From CALHVR01 sp963528625 (GTDB lineage Bacteria; Fusobacteriota; Fusobacteriia; Fusobacteriales; Leptotrichiaceae): DNA of 64,000 nucleotides. The position numbers and the translations under genes were made by a program. This document shows, in pieces, positions 54,203 through 62,256 of this stretch; positions within the stretch are counted from its first letter, which is position 1; each line of letters starts with the position of its first letter. The stretch lies in assembly GCA_963528625.1 (NCBI GenBank), contig CAURVQ010000005.1, positions 4,485 to 68,484 on the forward strand. The letters are read 5' to 3'. The notes below the pieces were generated by a model. It saw only the letters and a list, made by a program, of their open reading frames with translations, made no database searches and was not told where the DNA came from.

Positions 54203-54811
54203 TTATTCTGCATCATTTTTATTGTTTCCAGCTATATTTGCATACGATTTAACTTCTAATAATTCTACTGTTCCTCCAGCTTTTTCAATTAACTCTTTAG
54301 CTATTGCTGAAATTTTATGTGCTTTTACAGTTAATTTTTTAGTTACTTCTGCTTCACCAATTATTTTTAAAATTGATGTATATTCTTTTTCTTTAACATA
54401 AGACTCAACATTCACTGCTAAGTACTCTTTAACTGCTTTTCTTCCTTGTGCATTTCTAACATTTTCATCAGAATATTTAGTGATGAATTTAGGATTTTTA
54501 ACTGCTCCATTTTCAACTAATGTTTCTAAACTAACAACATCTCCATCATTAAATTTATCAACTATATTAGCTAATGTTAATACAATTATATCTTTTTTAA
54601 ATGCTGAATTTGAAAATCCTCTTTTTGGAACTCTTCTAACGATTGGCATTTGTCCACCTTCAAATATAGGTGAAACATATGATCCTGATCTTTGTTTTTG
54701 TCCATTATGTCCTTTACCAGCTGTTTTTCCCCAACCAGTTCCGTGACCTCTACCTACTCTTCTTCTTTCTTTTTTCGATCCTTCAGCAGGTCTTAATTCA
54801 TTAAGATTCAT
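54203..54811 (-). CDS. rplO: 50S ribosomal protein L15, with an internal insertion
   Basis: 202 aa, against about 145-150 in most bacteria. The N-terminal glycine/arginine-rich tail (RRRVGRGHGTGWGKTAGKGHNGQ) and the C-terminal fold (ELTKKLTV-like EAEVTKKLTVKAHKIS) are normal. The extra length is mostly an insertion of about 45 residues between VENGAVKNPKF (near 109) and LKIIGEAEVTKK (near 152), plus a short Asn/Asp tail. The ribosome site is inside the end of rpmD. L15 is a late-assembling 23S rRNA binder. Confidence 0.95.
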   Translation of the reverse strand: MNLNELRPAEGSKKERRRVGRGHGTGWGKTAGKGHNGQKQRSGSYVSPIFEGGQMPIVRRVPKRGFSNSAFKKDIIVLTLANIVDKFNDGDVVSLETLVENGAVKNPKFITKYSDENVRNAQGRKAVKEYLAVNVESYVKEKEYTSILKIIGEAEVTKKLTVKAHKISAIAKELIEKAGGTVELLEVKSYANIAGNNKNDAE

Positions 54812-54816
54812 TTATT

Positions 54817-54996
54817 CTAAACCTCCTCTACTTTAAGTAAATAAGAAACTAATTTTAGTTTTCCTTCTATATCTGCTGTTTTATTATGAGTTACTGTTTG
54901 ACTAATTTTTCTTAACCCAAGTGATTTAACAGTCGCAACATGATTAGGTTTTCTTCCATTAATTCCTTTAACAAGTGTTACTTTTACTTTAGACAT
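54817..54996 (-). CDS. rpmD: 50S ribosomal protein L30
   Basis: 59 aa, read directly from the sequence: ATG at 54996 with an AGGAGGT site, TAG at 54817-54819. It contains the conserved KVTLVKGINGRKP start and the LGLRKISQTVTH block. It lies between rpsE and rplO as in the spc operon. Its last codons (GTAGAGGAGGTT) supply the ribosome-binding site for rplO. Confidence 0.95.
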   Translation of the reverse strand: MSKVKVTLVKGINGRKPNHVATVKSLGLRKISQTVTHNKTADIEGKLKLVSYLLKVEEV

Positions 54997-55017
54997 TAAT
55001 TTTACCTCCTAATCTTA

Positions 55018-55515
55018 TTATCCTATAATTTCTTCAACCGATTTTCCTCTTAATCTTGCTACTTGTTCAACCGATCTTAATTGTTTTAATCCATCTAATG
55101 TCGCTCTAGCAACGTTTCCTTTATTTTTAGATCCTCTAATTTTAGTTAGTACATCTGTTACTCCTGCTAACTCTAATAATTCCCTAGTTGCAGAACCTGC
55201 GATAACTCCTGTCCCTTTTGAAGCTGGTTTTAATAATACTGAAGTTGCATTAAATTTACCAATTTGCTCGTGAGGTAATGTCCCACCTTTTAATGAAACA
55301 GTTATCATATTTTTCTTAGCACTTGCTACTGCTTTTCTAATTGCTTCAGGTACACCATTAGCTTTCCCTAATCCAATACCTACTTTTCCGTTTTCATCTC
55401 CAACTGCTGCTAATACTGAGAAAGACATTCTTCTTCCTCCTTTAACAGTTTTAGAAACTCTGCTTACTTTTAAAAGACTTTCTTTATATTCAGTTGCTTT
55501 TACTTCTCTAGCCAA
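55018..55515 (-). CDS. rpsE: 30S ribosomal protein S5
   Basis: 165 aa. The KGGRRMSFSVLAAVGDENGKVGIGLGKANGVPEA block is the S5 double-stranded-RNA-binding fold with its fidelity loop; PASKGTGVIAGSATRELLELAG is the C-terminal domain. It sits 18 bp after rplR. Confidence 0.97.
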   Translation of the reverse strand: MAREVKATEYKESLLKVSRVSKTVKGGRRMSFSVLAAVGDENGKVGIGLGKANGVPEAIRKAVASAKKNMITVSLKGGTLPHEQIGKFNATSVLLKPASKGTGVIAGSATRELLELAGVTDVLTKIRGSKNKGNVARATLDGLKQLRSVEQVARLRGKSVEEIIG

Positions 55516-55533
55516 AATAAATCCTCCTTCTTT

Positions 55534-55896
55534 CTAGAATTTTAATCCTGCTTCTCTAGCTGCATCAGCTAAAGCTTTTACTCTACCAGTGTAAATGTAT
55601 CCACCTCTATCGAATACAACAGTATCGATTCCTTTTTCTAATGCTTTTTTAGCGATTGCTTCTCCTACTTTTTTAGCAGCTTCCACATTAGAACCATTTT
55701 CGATTTTTGCACCTTTTTCAATACTTGAAGCTGAAACTAAAGTATTTCCAGTTGTATCATCAATTAATTGAACAAAGATATTTTGTAAACTTCTGAAAAC
55801 AGAAAGTCTAGGTCTTTCAGCAGTTCCACTGATTTTTCTTCTGATACTTTTATGTTTTTTATTTCTTAATTTACTTCTATCGATTTTTTTAATCAC
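55534..55896 (-). CDS. rplR: 50S ribosomal protein L18
   Basis: 120 aa, binds 5S rRNA. RRKISGTAERPRLSVFRSLQNIFVQLIDD and the C-terminal VVFDRGGYIYTGRVKALADAAREAGL are diagnostic. It lies 13 bp after rplF. Confidence 0.97.
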   Translation of the reverse strand: MIKKIDRSKLRNKKHKSIRRKISGTAERPRLSVFRSLQNIFVQLIDDTTGNTLVSASSIEKGAKIENGSNVEAAKKVGEAIAKKALEKGIDTVVFDRGGYIYTGRVKALADAAREAGLKF

Positions 55897-55909
55897 TAAA
55901 ATCTACCTC

Positions 55910-56443
55910 CTATCCTTTCTTACCTTCTTTTCTTCTTATTGTTTCATGAGCGTATTTAACTCCTTTTCCTTTGTATGGTTCAGGTGGTCTCTTAGCTCTT
56001 ATGTTTGCTGCGATTTGACCTACTAATTGTTTGTCAATTCCTTCTACAGCTATTTTTGTATTTCCTTCTACTTTGAAAGTGATACCTTCTACAGCTTCAA
56101 TTTCTACTGGATGAGAATATCCTAATGCTAAAGTTAATCCTTTACCATTAGCTTGTACTCTATATCCAACCCCAATTAACTCTAAGTTAATTGTAAATCC
56201 TTGGCTCACTCCAACAATCATGTTATTTAAGTTTGCTCTTGTAGTTCCATGTAAAGCTCTTATATTTGGTAAATCATTTGGTCTTTCAAATGTAATTTCA
56301 TTATCATTTATATTTACTTTAATTTCACTGCTTAATTCTCTAGTTAATTCACCTTTAGGTCCTTTAACAGTGTAAACATTACCATTATTTTTAATTTCTA
56401 CACCAGATGGTATAGTTATAGGTTTATTACCTACTCTTGACAT
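55910..56443 (-). CDS. rplF: 50S ribosomal protein L6
   Basis: 177 aa with the usual duplicated domains. The start MSRVGNKPITIPSGV and the C-terminal block RAKRPPEPYKGKGVKYAHE, which contacts the sarcin-ricin region, are clear. It lies 30 bp after rpsH. Confidence 0.97.
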   Translation of the reverse strand: MSRVGNKPITIPSGVEIKNNGNVYTVKGPKGELTRELSSEIKVNINDNEITFERPNDLPNIRALHGTTRANLNNMIVGVSQGFTINLELIGVGYRVQANGKGLTLALGYSHPVEIEAVEGITFKVEGNTKIAVEGIDKQLVGQIAANIRAKRPPEPYKGKGVKYAHETIRRKEGKKG

Positions 56444-56473
56444 GACTCTCCTCCTATTAATTTAATGCGTAAA

Positions 56474-56869
56474 TTACCACACGTAGCAAAGTACTTCTCC
56501 ACCAACGTTATGCTTTCTGCATTCTTTGTCTGTTAATACACCATTTGGTGTAGAGACAACGGCAATTCCTAATCCACCTAATACTTTAGGTAAATTTTCA
56601 ACTGATGAGTAAACTCTTCTTCCAGGTTTTGAAATTCTTTTTAATCCTTTAATAACAGTTTCTCCATCAACATATTTTAAAGTTACTACTATATCTTTTA
56701 TGTTTCCTTCTTCTTTAATTTCGTAACCTGCTATATATCCTTCATTTTTTAATATATTTGCTATACTTTCTTTGATTTTTGAAAATGGAACTTTAACATC
56801 TGTATGTCTTGCAGTATTACCATTTCTTAATCTAGTTAACATATCAGCAATAGGATCTGTTAAATGCAT
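56474..56869 (-). CDS. rpsH: 30S ribosomal protein S8
   Basis: 131 aa. Begins with TDPIADMLTRLRNG and ends with the STPNGVLTDKECRKHNVGGEVLCYVW block that binds 16S helix 21. In E. coli S8 represses the spc operon mRNA near rplE; such a site was not searched for beyond inspection. It lies 29 bp after rpsN. Confidence 0.97.
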   Translation of the reverse strand: MHLTDPIADMLTRLRNGNTARHTDVKVPFSKIKESIANILKNEGYIAGYEIKEEGNIKDIVVTLKYVDGETVIKGLKRISKPGRRVYSSVENLPKVLGGLGIAVVSTPNGVLTDKECRKHNVGGEVLCYVW

Positions 56870-56898
56870 CTATTTGTCCTCCTCTCAAATTTTTCAAA

Positions 56899-57186
56899 TT
56901 ACCAACTTGATTTTTTTACTCCTGGGATTGCTCCCTCTCCTGCTAATTGTCTAAACATTACTCTTGAAATTCCAAACTCTCTCATAAATCCTCTTGGTCT
57001 TCCATTTATTTGACATCTGTTTCTTAATCTAGTAGGCGAAGCATTTCTAGGTAATTTTGCTAATTCTAAAATAGCTTCTCTATCTCCTTTTTTAGCTCTT
57101 GCTTTTAATTCTGCTCTTTTAGCAGCATATTTATCAACTATTTTTTCTCTTTTAACGTTTCTTTCAACCATTGCTCTTTTAGCCAT
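56899..57186 (-). CDS. rpsN: 30S ribosomal protein S14, zinc-independent long form
   Basis: 95 aa, the long type lacking the CxxC zinc pairs of the 61-aa form. RNASPTRLRNRCQINGRPRG and FGISRVMFRQLAGEGAIPGVKKSSW are diagnostic. Located between rplE and rpsH as in the spc operon, so it is the primary S14, not a zinc-starvation paralogue. Confidence 0.96.
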   Translation of the reverse strand: MAKRAMVERNVKREKIVDKYAAKRAELKARAKKGDREAILELAKLPRNASPTRLRNRCQINGRPRGFMREFGISRVMFRQLAGEGAIPGVKKSSW

Positions 57187-57216
57187 TTGTTTAATTACAC
57201 CTCCTTAAATTTAGAA

Positions 57217-57771
57217 CTATTTTGCAAACGGCATTCCGAATGCTCTTAATAATGCTCTTCCTTCTTCATCGTTTTTAGCTGTTGATACAAAAGTAATTCC
57301 TAATCCAAAGATTTTATCTACTTTATCAATTTCAATTTCAGGGAAAACGATTTGTTCTTTTAATCCTAATGTGTAATTACCTCTACCGTCAAATCCTTTG
57401 TTAGATACTCCTTCAAAATCTCTTACTCTTGGTAAAGTAATACTTACTAATCTATCTAAGAACTCATACATTTTTTCTTTTCTTAATGTAACTTTTGCTC
57501 CAATTTTTTGACCTTCTCTTAATTTGAATCCAGCTTCTGATTTTTTAGCTGCTCTTGCTACTGGTTGTTGTCCTGTAATTTGACCCAACTCTCTTATAGC
57601 AACATCAATTAACTTAGGATTGTTTACAGCTTCTCCAATCCCCATATTTACGATTATTTTATCTAATTTTGGTACTTGCATAACATTAGAAATATTTAAT
57701 TCTTTCATTAATGAAGTTACTATTTCTTCTTTATATTTTTTTTGTAATCTTGGAATATATTTTTCAGCCAC
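57217..57771 (-). CDS. rplE: 50S ribosomal protein L5
   Basis: 184 aa, 5S rRNA binder and central protuberance protein. NVMQVPKLDKIIVNMGIGEAV, GQQPVARAAKKSEAGFKLREGQKIGAKVTLR and the C-terminal block with EEGRALLRAFGMPFAK are typical. It lies 20 bp after rplX. Confidence 0.97.
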   Translation of the reverse strand: MAEKYIPRLQKKYKEEIVTSLMKELNISNVMQVPKLDKIIVNMGIGEAVNNPKLIDVAIRELGQITGQQPVARAAKKSEAGFKLREGQKIGAKVTLRKEKMYEFLDRLVSITLPRVRDFEGVSNKGFDGRGNYTLGLKEQIVFPEIEIDKVDKIFGLGITFVSTAKNDEEGRALLRAFGMPFAK

Positions 57772-57791
57772 TAATAGTCCTCCTCTCTATC

Positions 57792-58178
57792 TTATAATTC
57801 ATTACCAGATTTAACTGATATTCTTACTTTTTTACCATCTTTTATTTCACGTCTTACTCTAGTTGCTTTTCCAGCTTTTTCATCCCATAACATAACTTTA
57901 GATGAGAAAATTGGCATTTCTCTTTCTACAACTGTCCCTTGTGGATTCATTGCATTAGGTTTAACATGTTTCTTTTGAATATTTACACCTTCAACTATTA
58001 TTTTTCCTCTTTTAGGGAACACTTTTAACACTTTTCCGATTTTCCCTTTATCTCCTGTTTGTCCTTGACCTTTTTCATTTCTTGATAAGTCTTTAGATCT
58101 ACCGCTAATTACAACAACTGTATCTCCAGTTCTAACATGCAACTTGTTAGGAACTGCTTTAATTTTCGGTTTAGCCAC
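57792..58178 (-). CDS. rplX: 50S ribosomal protein L24
   Basis: 128 aa, somewhat longer than the usual 100-115 because of an insertion (NEKGQGQTG, near residue 36) in the KOW motif region GDTVVVISGRSKD...GDKGKIGKVLKVFP. VEGVNIQKKHVKPN is diagnostic. It initiates 50S assembly on 23S rRNA. It lies 16 bp after rplN. Confidence 0.96.
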   Translation of the reverse strand: MAKPKIKAVPNKLHVRTGDTVVVISGRSKDLSRNEKGQGQTGDKGKIGKVLKVFPKRGKIIVEGVNIQKKHVKPNAMNPQGTVVEREMPIFSSKVMLWDEKAGKATRVRREIKDGKKVRISVKSGNEL

Positions 58179-58194
58179 TTGTAAACCCTCCTTC

Positions 58195-58563
58195 CTATAT
58201 TACTTCTGATGCTAATGATACGATTTTCATAAAGTTTTTCGCTCTTAATTCTCTAGCTACTGGCCCAAAAATTCTCGTACCTCTCATTTCTAAGTTTGAG
58301 TTTAATATAACTGCTGCGTTATCATCAAATTTTATATATGATCCGTCTGTTCTTTTTAATTCTTTTTTAGTTCTTACTACTACTGCTTTAACAACATCTC
58401 CTTTTTTTACGTTTCCGTTAGGTGTAGCTTCTTTAACTGATGCTACAACGATGTCACCAATTTTTCCAAATCTTCTTCTTGATCCACCTAATACTCTGAT
58501 TACCATGATTTTTTTAGCTCCTGAGTTATCAGCAACATTAAGTATCGTTTGTTGTTGAACCAT
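58195..58563 (-). CDS. rplN: 50S ribosomal protein L14
   Basis: 122 aa. Begins VQQQTILNVADNSGAKKIMVIRVLGG and ends GPVARELR...KIVSLASEVI, all conserved. It forms an intersubunit bridge with 16S rRNA. It lies 32 bp after rpsQ. Confidence 0.97.
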   Translation of the reverse strand: MVQQQTILNVADNSGAKKIMVIRVLGGSRRRFGKIGDIVVASVKEATPNGNVKKGDVVKAVVVRTKKELKRTDGSYIKFDDNAAVILNSNLEMRGTRIFGPVARELRAKNFMKIVSLASEVI

Positions 58564-58595
58564 TTAAAATTTCCTCCTCTCAAGTTTACTAAAAA

Positions 58596-58850
58596 TTATT
58601 TTGCTTTTTCTAATATAGTAACTACTCTCCATCTTTTATCTTTACTTAATGGTCTAGTTTCCATAATTTGCACTCTATCTCCAATACCACATTCGTTATT
58701 TTCATCATGTGCTTTATATTTTTTAGAAGTTTTTACTCTTTTTTTATAAATTTTATGTAATCTCATTGTTTCTTCTAAAACTACTACTGTTTTATCCATT
58801 TTATCAGAAACTACGATTCCTTCTCTAACTTTTCTCTCGTTTCTTTCCAC
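58596..58850 (-). CDS. rpsQ: 30S ribosomal protein S17
   Basis: 84 aa OB-fold primary 16S binder. RKVREGIVVSDKMDKTVVV and the C-terminal RVQIMETRPLSKDKRWRVV are diagnostic. It lies 42 bp after rpmC. Confidence 0.96.
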   Translation of the reverse strand: MERNERKVREGIVVSDKMDKTVVVLEETMRLHKIYKKRVKTSKKYKAHDENNECGIGDRVQIMETRPLSKDKRWRVVTILEKAK

Positions 58851-58892
58851 TGAGACATCCTCCTATTTCACAGTATTTTATTTACTATTAAA

Positions 58893-59081
58893 CTATTTTG
58901 TTTTTTCAACAATTATAGTTTTCATTCTTGCTATATCTCTTTTTACTTGTCTTATTTTAGTAGTGTTTTGCAACTGTCCAAGAGTTTTTTGAAATTTTAA
59001 ATTAAATAATTCTTGTTTCAATTCTTTAACTTGTGTATCTAACTGATCTACTGATAATTCTCTTATTTCATTTGCTGTCAT
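58893..59081 (-). CDS. rpmC: 50S ribosomal protein L29
   Basis: 62 aa, two-helix coiled protein near the exit tunnel. ELRELSVDQL-like start and FNLKFQKTLGQLQNTTKIRQVKRDIARMKT identify it. Its ATG overlaps the rplP stop codon (TAATG). Confidence 0.95.
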   Translation of the reverse strand: MTANEIRELSVDQLDTQVKELKQELFNLKFQKTLGQLQNTTKIRQVKRDIARMKTIIVEKTK

Positions 59082-59506
59082 TACTTATCACCACCTACTT
59101 CTTCTTTTTTTACAAATTTAACTTTGATAGGTAGTTTATGTCCAGCTTTTCTTAATGCTTCTTTAGCTTTCTCTTCCGATACTCCACCAACTTCAAACAT
59201 TATTTTACCTTTTTTAACTACTGCTACCCAACCTTCAGCATTACCTTTACCTTTACCCATTCTTGTTCCTTCAGGTCTTTTTGTATAAGGTTTATCAGGG
59301 AAAATTCTAATCCAAATTTTTCCTTCTCTTTTAAATGTTCTATTTATAGTTACCCTACAAGCTTCTATTTGTCTTGAAGTAATCCATCCAAATTCTTTAG
59401 CTGCTAATCCAAATTCTCCAAAATCTACTTTGTTTCCTTTAGTTGCAATTCCACCCATTTTTCCTCTGAACTGTTTTCTATATTTCGTTCTTTTAGGTAT
59501 TAACAT
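59081..59506 (-). CDS. rplP: 50S ribosomal protein L16
   Basis: 141 aa, needed for the A-site region of the 50S subunit. LIPKRTKYRKQFRGKMGG start and RMGKGKGNAEGWVAVVKKGKIMFE are diagnostic. Overlaps by one base with rpsC upstream and rpmC downstream, indicating translational coupling. Confidence 0.97.
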   Translation of the reverse strand: MLIPKRTKYRKQFRGKMGGIATKGNKVDFGEFGLAAKEFGWITSRQIEACRVTINRTFKREGKIWIRIFPDKPYTKRPEGTRMGKGKGNAEGWVAVVKKGKIMFEVGGVSEEKAKEALRKAGHKLPIKVKFVKKEEVGGDK

Positions 59507-60159
59507 TAATTGTCTCCTCCTTCCTTCTTAGAAAGAACTTCACCATTAAATATCCATACTTTCAATCCTAAAGCACCATATGTAGTATGTGCTGTTGCAG
59601 TTGCATAATCAACATCTGCTCTTAAAGTATGTAAAGGTACTCTTCCTGAAAGTGTCCATTCACTTCTCGCAATTTCGGCACCATTTAATCTTCCTGATAC
59701 CATTACTTTAATTCCTTTTACTCCTGATTTCTCAGCTCTTTGAATTGCTTGTTGTACTGCTCTTTTATAAGCTACCCTTTTTTCAATTGCAGTCGCAATA
59801 CTTTCTGCTACTAATTGTGCATCTTTGTTAGGGTTTTTAATTTCTTGTACTTTAACTTGTACTTTTTTATTAGTTAATTTTTCTAAATTCACTTTTAAAG
59901 CTTCAATTTCTTGACCTTTTCTACCTATTAAAATTCCTGCTTTACCAGTTTCTATAATAATTGTTATATCAGTTGGAGATGTTCTTTCCACTTTAACTGT
60001 AGAAATTCCCGCATGATAATAATTTTTCTTAATGTAATTTCTTACTTTAATATCTTCATGAAAATTGTTTAAGTATTCTTTTCCTTCAGCGAACCATTTT
60101 GAATCCCATGTTTTTGTGATTCCTATTCTAATCCCCCTAGGGTCTACCTTTTGTCCCAC
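59506..60159 (-). CDS. rpsC: 30S ribosomal protein S3
   Basis: 217 aa. GQKVDPRGIRIGITKTWDS start; KH-type domain with GRKGQEIEALKVNLEK; C-terminal SGRLNGAEIARSEW and VDYATATAHTTYGALGLKVW. It forms part of the mRNA entry site. It lies 15 bp after rplV. Confidence 0.97.
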   Translation of the reverse strand: MGQKVDPRGIRIGITKTWDSKWFAEGKEYLNNFHEDIKVRNYIKKNYYHAGISTVKVERTSPTDITIIIETGKAGILIGRKGQEIEALKVNLEKLTNKKVQVKVQEIKNPNKDAQLVAESIATAIEKRVAYKRAVQQAIQRAEKSGVKGIKVMVSGRLNGAEIARSEWTLSGRVPLHTLRADVDYATATAHTTYGALGLKVWIFNGEVLSKKEGGDN

Positions 60160-60174
60160 AGACTTACCTCCTTA

Positions 60175-60510
60175 TTAGTTTCTTTCTGACACTTCAACTG
60201 TGATGTGTGCAGTTGGTTTTCTTATAACATCTGCTCTTCCCATCGCTCTTGGGCTAATTCTTTTTAATACTGGTCCTTTATCTATTAATATTTTTGAAAT
60301 AAATAATTTATCTGGATCCATATTATTATTATGTTCAGCATTTGCAATAGCTGATCTCAATGTTTTTTCTATATATTTTGCTGCCTTTTTATTTGTAAAT
60401 TTCAATACGTTTAATGCTTGTAAAGCATTTTTTCCTCTTACGATATCTGCAACTAATCTTGCTTTTTGAGGACTTAATCTTTGGTAACGTAATTTTGCTA
60501 CTACTGCCAT
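60175..60510 (-). CDS. rplV: 50S ribosomal protein L22
   Basis: 111 aa. RYQRLSPQKARLVADIVRGKNALQALNVL start and the tunnel-lining loop RAMGRADVIRKPTAHITV are typical. Mutations in the loop are a known macrolide-resistance locus; nothing unusual is seen in it here. It lies 34 bp after rpsS. Confidence 0.97.
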   Translation of the reverse strand: MAVVAKLRYQRLSPQKARLVADIVRGKNALQALNVLKFTNKKAAKYIEKTLRSAIANAEHNNNMDPDKLFISKILIDKGPVLKRISPRAMGRADVIRKPTAHITVEVSERN

Positions 60511-60544
60511 TCAAAGGCCTCCTTTCATTCTCTCTTATCTTTTA

Positions 60545-60814
60545 TTATCTTTTTTTCTTAGCATCTTTACCATGACCATAGTAAGTTCTTGTTGGTGCGA
60601 ACTCTCCTAATTTATGTCCTACCATTTCCTCAGTTATATAAACTGGTATATGTTTTTTACCATTGTATACTGCAAAAGTATGTCCTATAAATTGAGGGAA
60701 TATTGTTGATCTTCTTGACCATGTTTTAATAACTTGTTTTTTCTCACCTAACGCTTCAACTTTTTTTAATAAATAAGCATCAACAAAAGGTCCTTTTTTT
60801 AATGAACGAGCCAT
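60545..60814 (-). CDS. rpsS: 30S ribosomal protein S19
   Basis: 89 aa. ARSLKKGPFVDAYLLKKVE start and the block TWSRRSTIFPQFIGHTFAVYNGKKHIPVYITEEMVGHKLGEFAPTR are diagnostic in part. Located in the 30S head. The 99-bp gap upstream to rplB contains a long hairpin (60855-60895). Confidence 0.96.
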   Translation of the reverse strand: MARSLKKGPFVDAYLLKKVEALGEKKQVIKTWSRRSTIFPQFIGHTFAVYNGKKHIPVYITEEMVGHKLGEFAPTRTYYGHGKDAKKKR

Positions 60815-60854
60815 TCTTCCTCCTTATTTCATTATTTAGATTATGTCTTTCATA

Positions 60855-60895
60855 CAAAGTAAGCTAAATGTATTCAGTTACATTAAGCTACTTTG
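60855..60895 (-). other. Long hairpin between rplB and rpsS
   Basis: Minus-strand arms starting CAAAGTAGCTTAATGTA pair with TACATTTAGCTTACTTTG around a 6-nt loop, with one bulge and one mismatch. There is no T-run after it, so it looks like a processing, stability or regulatory structure, not a terminator. Confidence 0.8.
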
Positions 60896-60913
60896 CACAT
60901 TTTCTTTATTTGA

Positions 60914-61741
60914 TTATTTTTTTCTACCTCTAACGATAAATTTATCGCTTGGTTTACTTCCTCTTGTTTTCTTACCAAGAGCAGGTTTCCCCCAAGGTGT
61001 AACTGGTGATTTTCTTCCTATTGGAGATCTTCCTTCCCCTCCTCCGTGTGGGTGATCTACAGGGTTCATTACTGATCCTCTTACATGAGGTTTTCTTCCT
61101 AAGTGTCTATTTCTTCCTGCTTTACCTAACGAAACTAATGAATGCTCAGCATTTCCAACAGCTCCAATTGTAGCCATACATTCTTTATGAATTAATCTTA
61201 ATTCTCCAGAAGGCAATTCAACGTGGCAATAAGTTCCTTCTTTTGCAACTAATCTTGCCGCAGTTCCTGCTGATCTTGCTAATTGTCCACCTTTACCTGG
61301 TAACAACTCAACATTGTGAATTACTGTCCCAATCGGTAAGTCTTTTAATTTCAATGCGTTTCCTGGTTTAATATCTGCTCCTTCACCAGCTAAAACTACA
61401 TCTCCTTTTTTCAATCCGTTTGGAGCTAAAATATATCTTTTTTCTCCATCTACATAATGTAATAATGCTATATTAGCCGTTCTATTTGGATCATATTCCA
61501 CAGTAGCTACTTTCGCAGGAACTCCAATTTTATTTCTTTTCCAATCGATTACTCTATATAATCTTTTGTGTCCTTTATGTCTGTTTCTACCTGTTCTATG
61601 ACCATAATTATCTATACCATAAGATGATCCTAGAGGTTCTACTAACGATTTTTCAGGTCTAACTTTGTCTAATTCGTTATTAACTAATATCGACATATGC
61701 CTTGTCCCACTAGTTATCGGTTTTAACTTTTTAATTGGCAT
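60914..61741 (-). CDS. rplB: 50S ribosomal protein L2
   Basis: 275 aa, normal length. PIKKLKPITSGTRHMS start; the peptidyl-transferase-proximal HPHGGGEGRSPIGRKSPVTPWGK lies near residue 228. I chose the ATG at 61741, which has a GGAGG site; the upstream ATG at 61759 has none and would add six unusual residues. It is separated from rplW by 230 bp with a hairpin, a promoter and a structured leader. Confidence 0.97.
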   Translation of the reverse strand: MPIKKLKPITSGTRHMSILVNNELDKVRPEKSLVEPLGSSYGIDNYGHRTGRNRHKGHKRLYRVIDWKRNKIGVPAKVATVEYDPNRTANIALLHYVDGEKRYILAPNGLKKGDVVLAGEGADIKPGNALKLKDLPIGTVIHNVELLPGKGGQLARSAGTAARLVAKEGTYCHVELPSGELRLIHKECMATIGAVGNAEHSLVSLGKAGRNRHLGRKPHVRGSVMNPVDHPHGGGEGRSPIGRKSPVTPWGKPALGKKTRGSKPSDKFIVRGRKK

Positions 61742-61821
61742 AACTTTCTCATCCTCCATTTTCTTTAATTTTAATTTATATAATTTTAGTTTTTACTAAC
61801 TTTTTTATAACAACTTTACCG

Positions 61822-61860
61822 GGTGTGTCTATGTTTATTACAACCTAAAATATACACACC
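61822..61860 (-). promoter_or_regulatory. Structured leader before rplB
   Basis: Minus-strand perfect 7-bp stem GGTGTGT/ACACACC, extended inside by TAT/ATA, with a large loop. It begins within a few bases of the predicted transcript start, leaving about 80 nt before the rplB start. A candidate target for ribosomal protein autoregulation. Confidence 0.6.
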
Positions 61861-61865
61861 AAAAT

Positions 61866-61874
61866 ATTATAACA
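61866..61874 (-). promoter_or_regulatory. Extended -10 promoter of rplB
   Basis: Minus-strand TGTTATAAT, consensus extended -10, about 125 bases upstream of the rplB start. The -35 is poor. Confidence 0.6.
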
Positions 61875-61906
61875 TAATATCAAAAAAAAATCTAGTATTT
61901 TTTTCA

Positions 61907-61947
61907 ATATTAAGAAAAGAGATTTATTAAATCTCCAATCTTAATAT
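61907..61947 (-). terminator. Hairpin terminator after rplW
   Basis: Minus-strand inner stem GAGATTT/AAATCTC with a 3-nt loop followed by TTTTCTT; an outer pair ATATTAAG/CTTAATAT encloses it. It ends 25 bases after the rplW stop and could reduce or stop readthrough into rplB. Confidence 0.65.
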
Positions 61948-61971
61948 ATTATTGTTATAATCTATATTTAA

Positions 61972-62256
61972 TTATATTTCATAAGCTGATATTTTTTCTC
62001 CAGCTTTTAATTTAACAACTGCTTTTTTTATAGCAGGTGTTTTATAAGCTGACATTCTAAATCTAGCAGCTTTAGGTTTAATGTTTAATGTATTTACACT
62101 TTCAACTTTAACATTAAATAATTTTTCAACAGCTTCTCTTATTTGAATTTTATTAGCTCTTTTATCTACAATAAATACAAATTCATTATTTTCCATTAAA
62201 AGTCTTGCTTTTTCTGTATTAACAACAGGTTTTTTAATTATATCAGTAATATGCAT
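61972..62256 (-). CDS. rplW: 50S ribosomal protein L23
   Basis: 94 aa. IIKKPVVNTEKARLLMENNEFVF start and the KIQIREAVEKLFNVKVESVNTLN block are typical. It sits at the exit tunnel and docks trigger factor and SRP. Its ATG overlaps the rplD stop. Confidence 0.95.
   Translation of the reverse strand: MHITDIIKKPVVNTEKARLLMENNEFVFIVDKRANKIQIREAVEKLFNVKVESVNTLNIKPKAARFRMSAYKTPAIKKAVVKLKAGEKISAYEI

Noticed and set aside
61741..61759. rplB start at 61759
   Set aside because: No ribosome site precedes it, and the extra six residues are not typical of L2; GGAGG precedes the ATG at 61741.
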